From NCBI RefSeq assembly GCF_030813595.1, contig NZ_JAUSUH010000001.1, forward strand, positions 372,001-436,000: a stretch of DNA of 64,000 nt. Direction: 5' to 3'. Of the stretch, positions 18,344 through 26,691 are shown one piece after another. The translations under genes and the position numbers were made by a program. The stretch comes from Ancylobacter vacuolatus (lineage in GTDB: Bacteria; Pseudomonadota; Alphaproteobacteria; Rhizobiales; Xanthobacteraceae). The notes beneath the pieces were generated by a model, which had not been told where the DNA came from, searched no databases, and saw only the letters and a program-made list of their open reading frames with translations. Position 1 is the first letter of the stretch, and each line of letters begins with the position of its first letter.

Positions 18344-18388
18344 TTAACTCGATTTGAGTTAAATAGAGATTTGAACTGAAATCGAGTT
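18344..18388. promoter_or_regulatory. Inverted pair of 15 bp near-palindromes upstream of pdhA
   Basis: AACTCGATTTGAGTT (18346-18360), flanked to make a TTAACTC/GAGTTAA palindrome (18344-18362), and AACTGAAATCGAGTT (18374-18388), which is the first box on the opposite strand with one mismatch. The centres are 28 bp apart, in an AT-rich patch 124-168 bp before the pdhA start. The pattern suggests a dimeric repressor or activator binding two sites at the pdh promoter; the regulator is unknown. Confidence 0.55.
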
Positions 18389-18511
18389 GATCGCCGGAAA
18401 CCATTGCGCCGGCAACATGTTGTGCGTCGCAGCATTGCGTCCAGCGCGTAGCGCGGAGGGGAAAGGTGCGTTATTAACGTGCCGACTTTGTCCCCGAGCT
18501 GAGGATGCGCC

Positions 18512-19585
18512 ATGGTAGCCGCCGCCAATAAATCGGCCGTCGGAAGAGCCCCCACCGCGAAAGCGCCGGCACGGGCCGCGGCCAAGAGTCCGGCCCGGCG
18601 TTCGGACAAGATGGCGGCGGTTCCCGAATTCACCAAGGCCGAGGAACTCGAAGCCTATCGCCGGATGCTGGAAATCCGCCGCTTCGAAGAGAAGGCCGGC
18701 CAGCTCTACGGCATGGGCCTGATCGGTGGCTTCTGTCATCTCTATATCGGCCAGGAAGCGGTCGTCGTCGGCATGCAGGCCGCCCTCAAGCAAGGCGACC
18801 AGGTCATCACCGGCTATCGCGACCACGGCCACATGCTGGCCTGCGGCATGGACCCGAAGGGCGTCATGGCCGAGCTGACCGGCCGGCGCGGCGGCTATTC
18901 CAAGGGCAAGGGCGGCTCGATGCACATGTTCAGCACCGAGAAGGGCTTTTTCGGTGGCCATGGCATCGTCGGCGCCCAGGTCTCGCTCGGCACCGGCCTC
19001 GCCTTCGCCAACCACTACCGTGACAATGGCAGTGTCACCCTGGCCTATTTCGGCGACGGCGCCGCCAATCAGGGGCAGGTCTATGAGAGCTTCAACATGG
19101 CGGAGCTCTGGAAGCTGCCGGTCGTCTACATCATCGAGAACAACAAATACGCCATGGGCACCGCGGTGAACCGCGCCTCCGCCCAGACCGATTTTTCCAA
19201 GCGCGGCTCCTCCTTCAACATTCCCGGCGAACAGGTCGACGGCATGGATGTGCGGGCGGTGAAGGCGGCCGGCGAGCGCGCCGTCGAATTCGCCCGCTCC
19301 GGCAAGGGCCCCTACATCCTCGAAATGCTCACCTACCGCTATCGCGGCCACTCCATGTCCGATCCGGCCAAGTACCGGTCGAAGGAGGAGGTGCAGAAGA
19401 TGCGGACCGAGCATGACCCGATCGAGCAGGTGCGCAACCGCCTGCTGGAAAAGAAGTGGGCCACCGAGGAAGAGCTGAAGGCGATCGACGCCGAGCTGCG
19501 CGACCAGATGAACGCGGCCGCCGATTTCGCCAGTGCCGACCCGGAGCCGGATCCGTCCGAGCTCTACACCGACATCCTGCGCTGA
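18512..19585 (+). CDS. pdhA: Pyruvate dehydrogenase E1 component, alpha subunit
   Basis: A 357-residue E1 alpha. It decarboxylates pyruvate on thiamine diphosphate with PdhB and reductively acetylates the lipoyl group. The TPP/Mg motif is GDGAANQGQVYESFNMA ... NNKYAMGT; the YRYRGHSMSDPAKYR segment is the conserved phosphorylation-loop region. The first 34 residues are an Ala/Lys-rich, probably disordered extension before the conserved fold. GAGG precedes ATG 18512. First gene of pdhA-(small membrane protein)-pdhB-pdhC-lpdA. Confidence 0.95.
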   Translation: MVAAANKSAVGRAPTAKAPARAAAKSPARRSDKMAAVPEFTKAEELEAYRRMLEIRRFEEKAGQLYGMGLIGGFCHLYIGQEAVVVGMQAALKQGDQVITGYRDHGHMLACGMDPKGVMAELTGRRGGYSKGKGGSMHMFSTEKGFFGGHGIVGAQVSLGTGLAFANHYRDNGSVTLAYFGDGAANQGQVYESFNMAELWKLPVVYIIENNKYAMGTAVNRASAQTDFSKRGSSFNIPGEQVDGMDVRAVKAAGERAVEFARSGKGPYILEMLTYRYRGHSMSDPAKYRSKEEVQKMRTEHDPIEQVRNRLLEKKWATEEELKAIDAELRDQMNAAADFASADPEPDPSELYTDILR

Positions 19586-19595
19586 GCGCGGGCTG

Positions 19596-19895
19596 ATGCT
19601 GGTCGAATTCTTCTGGGTCGCGATCGTCGCCGGCGCCTCTGCGGCGGCGGTCATCTGGGTCCTCGCGACCCGGATCGCCCTCGGCATCCTGCGTGCCACC
19701 AAGGCAAGCGGTCTGCGCTATTTGCTCGCCCTGCTGTGGCCGTTCGGCACCCGGCTGGTGCCGGGCGCCGCGCCTGCCGAGGCCACCCGGCTCAACAAGA
19801 TGCTGGTCGGCTTCTTCGCCGCCCTCCTCGTCGCCATCGCCTCGATGGCCGTCTACAGCAATCTGACGTTCGTGCTTCCGGCACCGACGCCGTGA
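19596..19895 (+). CDS. Small two-helix membrane protein inside the pdh operon
   Basis: A 99-residue protein starting MLVEFFWVAIVAGASAAAVIW, 10 bp after the pdhA stop and 40 bp before pdhB. Two hydrophobic helices, about residues 3-28 and 67-88, flank a basic middle with RATKASGLRYLLALLWPFG. No known domain is recognised. Homologous pdh operons that I know of go directly from pdhA to pdhB, so this looks like an insertion specific to a subgroup. Codon use matches its neighbours. It could anchor or regulate the complex, but nothing in the sequence proves this. Confidence 0.6.
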   Translation: MLVEFFWVAIVAGASAAAVIWVLATRIALGILRATKASGLRYLLALLWPFGTRLVPGAAPAEATRLNKMLVGFFAALLVAIASMAVYSNLTFVLPAPTP

Positions 19896-19935
19896 CGCGC
19901 GATCTTAGACGCACGTTTCTTTGGGGAACGCCGCC

Positions 19936-21351
19936 ATGCCGACCGAAGTTCTGATGCCGGCCCTGTCTCCCACCATGGAGAAGGGAAACCTCGCCAAGTG
20001 GCTCAAGAAAGAGGGCGACCAGGTCCGGTCCGGCGACGTCATCGCCGAGATCGAGACCGACAAGGCCACGATGGAAGTCGAGGCCATTGACGAGGGCACC
20101 CTCGGCAAGATCCTGGTGCCCGAGGGCACGCAGGACGTCACGGTGAACACCCCGATCGCCGTCATCCTCGCCGAGGGCGAGGACGCGAGCGCGGTCAGCG
20201 CGCCCAGCCCGCAGGCGGCCGAATCGGCGCCGCCGGTCGCGGCCGCGCCGCTGGAGCCCTCGCCGGTGGCGGCCTCCGCGCCGGCAACGCCGGCCGTGGT
20301 CAATTCCGCCGTCGCCGCCCCGCCCCAGCCCGAGACGGTGCCCGAGCCGGACGTTCCCGAAGGCACGGAATTCGTCAGCCAGACCATGCGCGAGGCGCTG
20401 CGCGACGCCATGGCCGAGGAGATGCGCCGCGACGGCGATGTCTTCGTCATGGGCGAGGAAGTCGCCGAATATCAGGGCGCCTACAAGATCACCCAGGGGC
20501 TGCTGCAGGAATTCGGCGCCCGCCGGGTCATCGACACGCCGATCACCGAGCACGGCTTCGCCGGCGTCGGCGTCGGCGCCGCCATGGCCGGGCTGAAGCC
20601 CATTGTCGAGTTCATGACCTTCAACTTCGCCATGCAGGCGATCGACCAGATCATCAACTCCGCCGCCAAGACCCTGTATATGTCCGGCGGGCAGATCACC
20701 TGTTCCATCGTGTTCCGTGGCCCCAACGGCGCCGCCGCCCGCGTCGCCGCCCAGCACAGCCAGGACTACACCTCCTGGTACAGCCACATTCCCGGCCTCA
20801 AGGTGGTGGCGCCCTATACGGCGGCCGATGCCAAGGGCCTGCTGAAGTCGGCGATCCGCGATCCCAACCCGATCATCTTCCTTGAGAACGAGATCCTGTA
20901 CGGCCACTCCTCGCCGGTGCCGAAGCTCGACGACTTCACCGTGCCGATCGGCAAGGCGAAGATCGCCCGCCCGGGCAAGGACGTGACGCTGGTGGCGTGG
21001 TCCATCGGCATGAACTACGCGCTGAAGGCGGCCGAGGAACTCTCCAAGCTCGGCATCGAGGCCGAGGTGATCGACCTGCGCACCATCCGCCCGATGGATG
21101 TCGAGACCATCGTCGCCTCGGTTAAGAAGACCGGGCGCTGCGTGACGGTCGAGGAGGGCTGGCACCAGTCCGGCGTCGGTTCGGAGATCGTCGCCCAGCT
21201 GATGGAGAAGGCGTTCGACTATCTCGACGCCCCGGTGCTGCGCGTGACCGGCAAGGATGTTCCCATGCCCTACGCCGCAAATCTGGAAAAGCTGGCCTTG
21301 CCGTCGGTGCAGGACGTCATCGACGCTGCCCGCGCCGTCACCTATCGCTGA
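19936..21351 (+). CDS. pdhB: Pyruvate dehydrogenase E1 component, beta subunit with N-terminal lipoyl domain
   Basis: A 471-residue E1 beta. Residues 1-80 form a lipoyl domain with the lipoylated K43 in [11 protein letters not shown], then an Ala/Pro-rich flexible linker (about 85-140), then the transketolase-like E1 beta core ([26 protein letters not shown] onward). A lipoyl domain on E1 beta is a known feature of alphaproteobacterial complexes. ATG 19936 is used; upstream TTG 19921 is less likely. Two DNA blocks of its lipoyl domain are identical to pdhC (35 and 38 bp). Confidence 0.95.
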   Translation: MPTEVLMPALSPTMEKGNLAKWLKKEGDQVRSGDVIAEIETDKATMEVEAIDEGTLGKILVPEGTQDVTVNTPIAVILAEGEDASAVSAPSPQAAESAPPVAAAPLEPSPVAASAPATPAVVNSAVAAPPQPETVPEPDVPEGTEFVSQTMREALRDAMAEEMRRDGDVFVMGEEVAEYQGAYKITQGLLQEFGARRVIDTPITEHGFAGVGVGAAMAGLKPIVEFMTFNFAMQAIDQIINSAAKTLYMSGGQITCSIVFRGPNGAAARVAAQHSQDYTSWYSHIPGLKVVAPYTAADAKGLLKSAIRDPNPIIFLENEILYGHSSPVPKLDDFTVPIGKAKIARPGKDVTLVAWSIGMNYALKAAEELSKLGIEAEVIDLRTIRPMDVETIVASVKKTGRCVTVEEGWHQSGVGSEIVAQLMEKAFDYLDAPVLRVTGKDVPMPYAANLEKLALPSVQDVIDAARAVTYR

Positions 21352-21366
21352 GGTCGGAGAAGCGCC

Positions 21367-22746
21367 ATGCCCGTCGAAATCCTGATGCCGGCCCTGTCTC
21401 CCACCATGGAGAAGGGCAATCTGGCGAAATGGCTGAAGAAGGAGGGCGACAAGGTCGCCCCCGGCGACGTCATTGCCGAAATCGAGACCGACAAGGCCAC
21501 GATGGAAGTCGAGGCCATCGACGAGGGCACGCTGGCGAAGATTCTGGTGCCTGAGGGCACCGCCGACGTGCCGGTGAACCAGCTCATCGCCGTGCTCGCC
21601 ACCGAGGGCGAGGACGTACAGGCGGTTGCCGCCGGCGGCGGCGCCGCTCCTGCCAAGGCGGAGGCGCCGAAGGAGGCGCCGAAGGCGGAGGCCGCTCCGG
21701 CGGAGCCTGCCAAGGCCGAAGCTCCCAAGGCCGAGTCCGTTCCTGCTGCCGCTGCGCCGGCCGCGTCCGCGCCAGCCGCCGCATCCGGCGAGCGGGTCTT
21801 CGCCTCGCCGCTCGCCCGTCGCCTCGCCAAGGAAAAGGGCGTCGATCTCTCGGGCGTGAAGGGTTCCGGCCCGCATGGCCGCGTGGTTGCGGCCGATGTC
21901 GAGGCTGCCCCGGCCGGTGGCGCCGCCAAGGCCGCCGCCCCGGCCGCTGCCAAGCCGGCGCCCGCTGCCGCCGCTCCGGCTGCCGCGCCGGTGTCGAACA
22001 GCGCGCTTCTCGAACAGGTGAAGGCCTATTACGAGCCCGGCACCTATGAGGAAATCCCGCTCGACGGCATGCGCCGCGTCATCGCCCAGCGCATGGCGGA
22101 GGCGCGCCAGACGGTGCCGACCTTCTACCTCACCGTCGATTGCGACGTCGACGCGCTGCTCAAGCTTCGCGAGGAGCTGAACAAGGCCGCCCCCGAGAAG
22201 GACGGCAAGGCCGCCTACAAGCTCTCGGTCAACGATTTCATCATCAAGGCCTATGCGCTTGCCTTCCAGCAGGTGCCGGACGCCAACCAGGTGTGGGGCG
22301 GCGACCGCTACCTCAAGCTGAAGCACTCCGATATCGGCGTCGCGGTGGCGATCGACGGCGGCAAGGGCCTGTTGACCCCGATCATCCGCAAGGCCGAGAC
22401 CAAGACCCTGTCGGCGATCTCCAACGAGACCCGCGAGCTTGCCACCCGCGCCCGCAACAAGAAGCTGGCGCCGGCCGAGTATCAGGGCGGCTCCTCGGCG
22501 ATTTCCAATCTCGGCATGTTCGGGATCAAGGATTTCACCGCCATCATCAACCCGCCGCACGCCACCATCCTCGCGGTGGGTGCCAGCGAGCAGCGGGCCG
22601 TGGTGAAGAAGGGCGAGCTGGCGGTGGCCACGGTCATGACCGTCACCATCTCCTGCGACCACCGGGTGATGGACGGTGCCATGGGCGCGCAGCTCATCGG
22701 CGCCTTCAAGCAGATCATCGAAAAGCCGATGTCGATGCTGGTCTGA
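21367..22746 (+). CDS. pdhC: Pyruvate dehydrogenase E2, dihydrolipoyl acetyltransferase
   Basis: A 459-residue E2 core. One N-terminal lipoyl domain (lipoylated K43, [11 protein letters not shown]), an Ala/Lys/Pro linker, the peripheral-subunit binding domain (FASPLARRLAKEKGVDLSGVKGSGPHGRVV, about residues 140-177), a second linker and the catalytic domain ending in the active-site SCDHRVMDGAMGA. It transfers acetyl to CoA and scaffolds E1 and E3. The start is 16 bp after the pdhB stop. A REP-like element separates it from lpdA. Confidence 0.95.
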   Translation: MPVEILMPALSPTMEKGNLAKWLKKEGDKVAPGDVIAEIETDKATMEVEAIDEGTLAKILVPEGTADVPVNQLIAVLATEGEDVQAVAAGGGAAPAKAEAPKEAPKAEAAPAEPAKAEAPKAESVPAAAAPAASAPAAASGERVFASPLARRLAKEKGVDLSGVKGSGPHGRVVAADVEAAPAGGAAKAAAPAAAKPAPAAAAPAAAPVSNSALLEQVKAYYEPGTYEEIPLDGMRRVIAQRMAEARQTVPTFYLTVDCDVDALLKLREELNKAAPEKDGKAAYKLSVNDFIIKAYALAFQQVPDANQVWGGDRYLKLKHSDIGVAVAIDGGKGLLTPIIRKAETKTLSAISNETRELATRARNKKLAPAEYQGGSSAISNLGMFGIKDFTAIINPPHATILAVGASEQRAVVKKGELAVATVMTVTISCDHRVMDGAMGAQLIGAFKQIIEKPMSMLV

Positions 22747-22752
22747 TCCTCG

Positions 22753-22831
22753 TCATGGCCGGGCTTGTCCCGGCCATCCACGTCTTTCGCAAGGCGCGCC
22801 GGGCATTCCCCAGGCCGGCCCTGGCATGACG
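22753..22831. repeat. REP-like palindromic element between pdhC and lpdA
   Basis: Perfect hairpin ATGGCCGGG (22755-22763) - CTTGT - CCCGGCCAT (22769-22777), then a second GC-rich arm ending in GGCATGAC (about 22824-22831) that pairs with the opening GTCATG. The GGCCGGGCTTGTCCCGGCC core is a widespread extragenic repeat in Hyphomicrobiales. Transcribed within the pdh operon, it would form a stable mRNA hairpin. Confidence 0.6.
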
Positions 22832-22842
22832 GAAGAATTCAC

Positions 22843-24261
22843 ATGGCGAACAATTACGACGTCCTCTTCATCGGCTCCGGCCCCGGCGGCTATGTCGGCG
22901 CCATCCGCGCCGCCCAGCTCGGCCTCAAGGTCGGCGTCATCGAGCGCACCCATATTGGCGGCATCTGCCCGAACTGGGGCTGCATCCCGGCCAAGGCGCT
23001 GCTGCGCTCGGCCGAGATCTTCCACTATATCGAGCATGCCAAGGACTACGGCCTCGTCGCGGAGAAGTTCGGCGTCGACATTGCGGGCGTGGTGAAGCGC
23101 TCGCGCGGCATCGCGGCGCAGATGAGCAATGGCGTCGGCTTCCTGTTGAAGAAGAACAAGGTCGACGTGATCTGGGGGCAGGCGAGCCTCACCGCCCCCG
23201 GCAAGGTCACGGTCGCGCCGGTCGCCGAGCCGGCGCCGAAGGGCGCGCTCACCCCCGGCGACTACACCGCCAAGAACATCGTCATCGCCACTGGCGCCCG
23301 CCCGCGCGCGCTGCCGGGCATCGAGCCGGACAAGAAGCTTATCTGGACCTATTTCGAGGCGCTCGCCCCGGCCAGCGTGCCGAAATCGCTGCTGATCATG
23401 GGCTCGGGCGCCATCGGCGTCGAATTTGCGACCTTCTACAAGACGATGGGCTCGGATGTGACCATCGTCGAGCTGTTGCCGCAGATCCTGCCCGTCGAGG
23501 ATGCCGAGATCGCCGGGCATGCCCGCAAGCGCTTCGAGAAGCAGGGCATCAAGATCCTCACCGGCGCCAAGGTGTCGAAGGTGGTGAAGGGCGCGGACAA
23601 CGTCACCGCCACGGTCGAGACGTCCGACGGCAAGGTGCAGACGCTGACCGCCGACCGGCTCATCTCCGCCGTCGGTGTCGTCGGCAATATCGAGAATCTC
23701 GGGCTTGAGGCGCTCGGCGTGAAGACCGACCGCGGCTGCGTGGTGGTCGATGGCCTGTGCCGCACCAATGTGCCCGGCGTCTGGGCGATCGGCGATGTCG
23801 CCGGCCCGCCCATGCTGGCGCACAAGGCCGAGCATGAGGGCGTGATCGCCGCCGAGGCGATCGCCGGCAAGCATGCCCATGCGATGGACAAGCTGATGAT
23901 CCCCGGCTGCACCTATTGCATGCCGCAGATCGCCTCGGTTGGCCTCACCGAGGCGAAGGCGAAGGAAGCTGGCTTCGAGCTCAAGGTCGGCCGCTTCCCG
24001 TTCATCGGCAATGGCAAGGCGGTGGCGCTGGGCGAGCCGGACGGGCTGGTGAAGACCATTTTCGACGCCAAGACCGGCCGCCTGCTCGGCGCGCATCTGG
24101 TCGGCGCGGAAGTCACCGAACTCATCCAGGGCTTCGTGCTGGCGATGAATCTGGAAACCACCGAGGAAGAGCTGATCAACGCGGTCTTCCCGCACCCGAC
24201 GGTTTCTGAAACGATGCATGAAAGCGTGCTCAGCGCCTATGGGCGCGCGATTCATATGTAG
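22843..24261 (+). CDS. lpdA: Dihydrolipoyl dehydrogenase (E3)
   Basis: A 472-residue FAD flavoprotein that reoxidises dihydrolipoamide with NAD. FAD-binding GSGPGGYVGA (residues 11-20), redox disulfide C42/C47 in GGICPNWGCIPAK, NAD-binding GSGAIGVEFA, FAD site GVWAIGDVA and the His-Glu pair in HPTVSETMHE near the C-terminus. ATG 22843 with GGAAG upstream is chosen over longer in-frame starts that would translate the REP-like element. It serves the pyruvate complex encoded upstream. Confidence 0.95.
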   Translation: MANNYDVLFIGSGPGGYVGAIRAAQLGLKVGVIERTHIGGICPNWGCIPAKALLRSAEIFHYIEHAKDYGLVAEKFGVDIAGVVKRSRGIAAQMSNGVGFLLKKNKVDVIWGQASLTAPGKVTVAPVAEPAPKGALTPGDYTAKNIVIATGARPRALPGIEPDKKLIWTYFEALAPASVPKSLLIMGSGAIGVEFATFYKTMGSDVTIVELLPQILPVEDAEIAGHARKRFEKQGIKILTGAKVSKVVKGADNVTATVETSDGKVQTLTADRLISAVGVVGNIENLGLEALGVKTDRGCVVVDGLCRTNVPGVWAIGDVAGPPMLAHKAEHEGVIAAEAIAGKHAHAMDKLMIPGCTYCMPQIASVGLTEAKAKEAGFELKVGRFPFIGNGKAVALGEPDGLVKTIFDAKTGRLLGAHLVGAEVTELIQGFVLAMNLETTEEELINAVFPHPTVSETMHESVLSAYGRAIHM

Positions 24262-24294
24262 TCCGGGCGCTACGCCCGGCGGCGGGAGCCTGCC

Positions 24295-24573
24295 ATGGAA
24301 GCGGATACTTATGCGGCCCTGAACCAGCCGGGCGTCGGCTGGTTCACCATGATCATCATCGGCCTTCTCGCCGGCTACATCGCCGAGAAGGTGACGGACA
24401 GTGATCACGGGCTCTTTGCCAACCTTCTGTTCGGCCTGATCGGCGCCTTTCTCGGCAAGTATCTGGCCGAGATGGCGGCGATCCCGGTCTTCGGCTTCTT
24501 CCGCACCCTGATCGCCGCCACGGTCGGCGCCATCATCGTGCTGTTCCTGTGGCGGAAGATTCGCGGGCGGTAG
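24295..24573 (+). CDS. GlsB/YeaQ/YmgE-family small membrane protein
   Basis: A 92-residue protein with three hydrophobic segments (about 16-34, 42-62 and 68-86). GWFTMIIIGLLAGYIAEKV, LLFGLIGAFLGKYL and the basic C-terminal WRKIRGR fit the transglycosylase-associated (GlsB/YeaQ/YmgE) family, stress-linked membrane proteins without proven enzymatic activity. It starts 33 bp after lpdA and may be carried in the pdh transcript. GGGAGCC precedes its ATG. Confidence 0.8.
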   Translation: MEADTYAALNQPGVGWFTMIIIGLLAGYIAEKVTDSDHGLFANLLFGLIGAFLGKYLAEMAAIPVFGFFRTLIAATVGAIIVLFLWRKIRGR

Positions 24574-24711
24574 ACGCCCCCTTCGCCCCCGCCATGCAAG
24601 TGGCACAGGGCGGATGCCTGCGCGTCCCCCCTTTCGCCCGTCGGCCGTGAGGCTTAACTGTGGGACAGGCGGCCTGTGCCGCGTGTCTCGAATGCAGCCA
24701 GCGGAACACCA

Positions 24712-25704
24712 ATGGTCGTCGTTCTCAACACTCTCAACCGCGCTCTCGAGAAGCCCCGCCACCCGGAAAAGGCGAAGCGGGCGGAAACGCCTGTTCTGAA
24801 GAAGCCGGACTGGATCCGCGTCCGTGCCCCCGGCACGCCCGGCTGGCAGGAGACGGCGGACATTGTGCGCGCCAACGGCCTCGTCACCGTGTGCGAGGAG
24901 GCGAGCTGCCCCAATATCGGCGAGTGCTGGCAGAAGAAGCACGCCACCTTCATGATCATGGGCGACACCTGCACCCGCGCCTGTGCCTTCTGCAATGTCC
25001 GCACCGGCATGCCCGGCCCGCTGGACCGCGACGAGCCGCAGAAGGTGGCGGACGCGGTAGCCAAGCTGGGGCTTGAGCATGTGGTCGTCACTTCGGTCGA
25101 CCGCGACGACCTCGACGATGGCGGCGCCGCGCATTTCGCCCGCACCATCGCCGCCATCCGCGCCACCAGCCCGAAGACCACCATTGAGATCCTCACCCCC
25201 GATTTCCTGCGCAAGGATGGGGCGCTGGAAGTGGTGGTGGCGGCGCGGCCGGACGTGTTCAACCACAATCTGGAATGCGTGCCCTCGCTCTATCTCAAGG
25301 TGCGGCCGGGCGCCCGCTACTTCCATTCGCTGCGCTTGCTTCAGCGGGTGAAGGAGCTGGACCCGACCATCTTCACCAAGTCCGGCATCATGGTCGGCCT
25401 CGGCGAGGTGCGGCACGAGGTGCTGCAGCTGATGGACGATCTGCGCTCGGCCGAGATCGACTTCATGACCATCGGCCAGTACCTCCAGCCGACCCGCAAG
25501 CACCACCCTGTCATGGCCTTCGTGACGCCGGAGGACTTCAAGTCCTATGAGACGGTGGCCTATGCCAAGGGCTTCCTCATGGTCTCGTCGAGCCCGCTGA
25601 CCCGCTCCTCCCACCATGCCGGCGAGGATTTCGCCCGGCTGCGGGCGGCGCGGGCGAGCAAGGTCACGCTCGTTCCGTCCGTGGCGGCGGCGGTTCCTGC
25701 CTGA
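24712..25704 (+). CDS. lipA: Lipoyl synthase
   Basis: A 330-residue radical-SAM enzyme inserting two sulfurs into octanoyl groups on lipoyl domains. The auxiliary cluster cysteines C61, C66 and C72 ([12 protein letters not shown]) and the radical-SAM triad C87-x3-C91-x2-C94 (CTRACAFC) are intact, and the C-terminal [16 protein letters not shown] supplies the third cluster ligand. The start is ATG 24712 (MVVVLNTLN), the usual alphaproteobacterial N-terminus; GTG 24676 is possible. It lies directly downstream of the genes whose products (PdhB, PdhC) need lipoylation. Confidence 0.96.
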   Translation: MVVVLNTLNRALEKPRHPEKAKRAETPVLKKPDWIRVRAPGTPGWQETADIVRANGLVTVCEEASCPNIGECWQKKHATFMIMGDTCTRACAFCNVRTGMPGPLDRDEPQKVADAVAKLGLEHVVVTSVDRDDLDDGGAAHFARTIAAIRATSPKTTIEILTPDFLRKDGALEVVVAARPDVFNHNLECVPSLYLKVRPGARYFHSLRLLQRVKELDPTIFTKSGIMVGLGEVRHEVLQLMDDLRSAEIDFMTIGQYLQPTRKHHPVMAFVTPEDFKSYETVAYAKGFLMVSSSPLTRSSHHAGEDFARLRAARASKVTLVPSVAAAVPA

Positions 25705-25706
25705 CC

Positions 25707-26174
25707 ATGCCGTCCTTCACCAATAAGCGGCGCGTGCGCCACTCCGCCACCGACATGTTCGAGCTGGTGGCGGATGTGGAGCGCTACCCGGAGTTCGTGC
25801 CGCTGTGCGAGAGCCTGCATGTGCGCCGCCGGGTGGCGAGCGGCGAGGGGGTCGATATCCTCGTCGCCGACATGAGCGTCGCCTACAAGATGTTCCGGGA
25901 GAGCTTCTCCAGCCGGGTGACGCTCGACCGGCCGCGGCTCTCCATCGTGGTGGAATATCTCGACGGGCCGTTCAGCCGGCTGGAGAACCGCTGGACCTTC
26001 CGCCCGCTGGCCGAGGGCGGCTGCGACGTCGAGTTCTTCATCTCCTATGAATTCCGCTCGCGCACGCTGGGTCTGCTGATGGGGGCGATGTTCGACGCCG
26101 CTTTCCGCCGCTTCGCCCAGGCCTTCGAGGAACGCGCCGACGAGGTCTATGGCCGGCGCGCCGTCGCCGGCTAG
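25707..26174 (+). CDS. COQ10/RatA-family START-domain protein
   Basis: A 155-residue SRPBCC/START-like protein. The N-terminal MPSFTNKRRVRHSATDMFELVADVERYPEFVPLC and the strand pattern ending in DAAFRRFAQAFEERA are typical of the COQ10/RatA family. Mitochondrial COQ10 binds ubiquinone and supports respiration; E. coli RatA was described as a toxin, but most bacterial members are thought to bind quinone or lipid. It begins 2 bp after lipA, so the two are co-transcribed. Its TAG stop shares the CTAG sequence with the convergent cinA stop. Confidence 0.88.
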   Translation: MPSFTNKRRVRHSATDMFELVADVERYPEFVPLCESLHVRRRVASGEGVDILVADMSVAYKMFRESFSSRVTLDRPRLSIVVEYLDGPFSRLENRWTFRPLAEGGCDVEFFISYEFRSRTLGLLMGAMFDAAFRRFAQAFEERADEVYGRRAVAG

Positions 26175-26680
26175 GGCGCGTGCCCGCCCGCCAGTTCCGC
26201 CAGCATGGCCAGTGCGGTGAGGACGGCCAGCCGCCGCACGCCGGCGCGGTCCTGGCCGGCGAACACTTCGCGGCGGGTGATCACCTTGCCGGTCGCGGTG
26301 CCGGCGGCGAAATGCACCAGCCCCACCGGCTTTTCGGCCGAGCCGCCGCCGGGGCCGGCAATGCCTGTTATGGAGACGCCGAGCGAGGTTTTTGCCGCCC
26401 GCAGCAGGCCGGCGACCATTTCGCGCGCCGTCTCCTCGCTCACCGCGCCATGGGCCGCCAGCGTCGCCGCCGAGACGCCCAGCATCTCCTGCTTGGCGGC
26501 GTTGGAATAGGTGACGAAGCCACGGTCGACCACGTCGGAGGAGCCGGCGATCTCGGTCAGCGCGCCGGCGACCAGGCCGCCGGTGCAGGATTCGGCGGTG
26601 GAAACCGTTAGCCCGCGCGCCCGGCACAGATCGAGCACCCGGATCGCCTCCAATTCGATGGCTCGCTGCGCTTCATCCAT
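26171..26680 (-). CDS. CinA-family nicotinamide-nucleotide amidohydrolase (PncC type)
   Basis: A 169-residue stand-alone PncC domain, which hydrolyses NMN to NaMN in pyridine-nucleotide recycling. Conserved segments are STAESCTGGLVAGALTEIAGSS, GFVTYSNAAKQEMLGV, GAVSEETAREM and ITGIAGPGGGSAEKPVG. It lacks the N-terminal COG1058 domain of full CinA. ATG 26680 lies 11 bp after the ispDF stop, making a two-gene operon. The convergent stop overlaps the COQ10/RatA stop by 4 bp. Confidence 0.9.
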   Translation of the reverse strand: MDEAQRAIELEAIRVLDLCRARGLTVSTAESCTGGLVAGALTEIAGSSDVVDRGFVTYSNAAKQEMLGVSAATLAAHGAVSEETAREMVAGLLRAAKTSLGVSITGIAGPGGGSAEKPVGLVHFAAGTATGKVITRREVFAGQDRAGVRRLAVLTALAMLAELAGGHAP

Positions 26681-26691
26681 GACCGTTCCTT

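Noticed and set aside
19792-25617. Two open frames on the - strand of about 950 codons each opposite pdhB, pdhC, lpdA and lipA
   Set aside because: His/Gly/Arg-rich repeats mirroring the sense genes; not protein-like.
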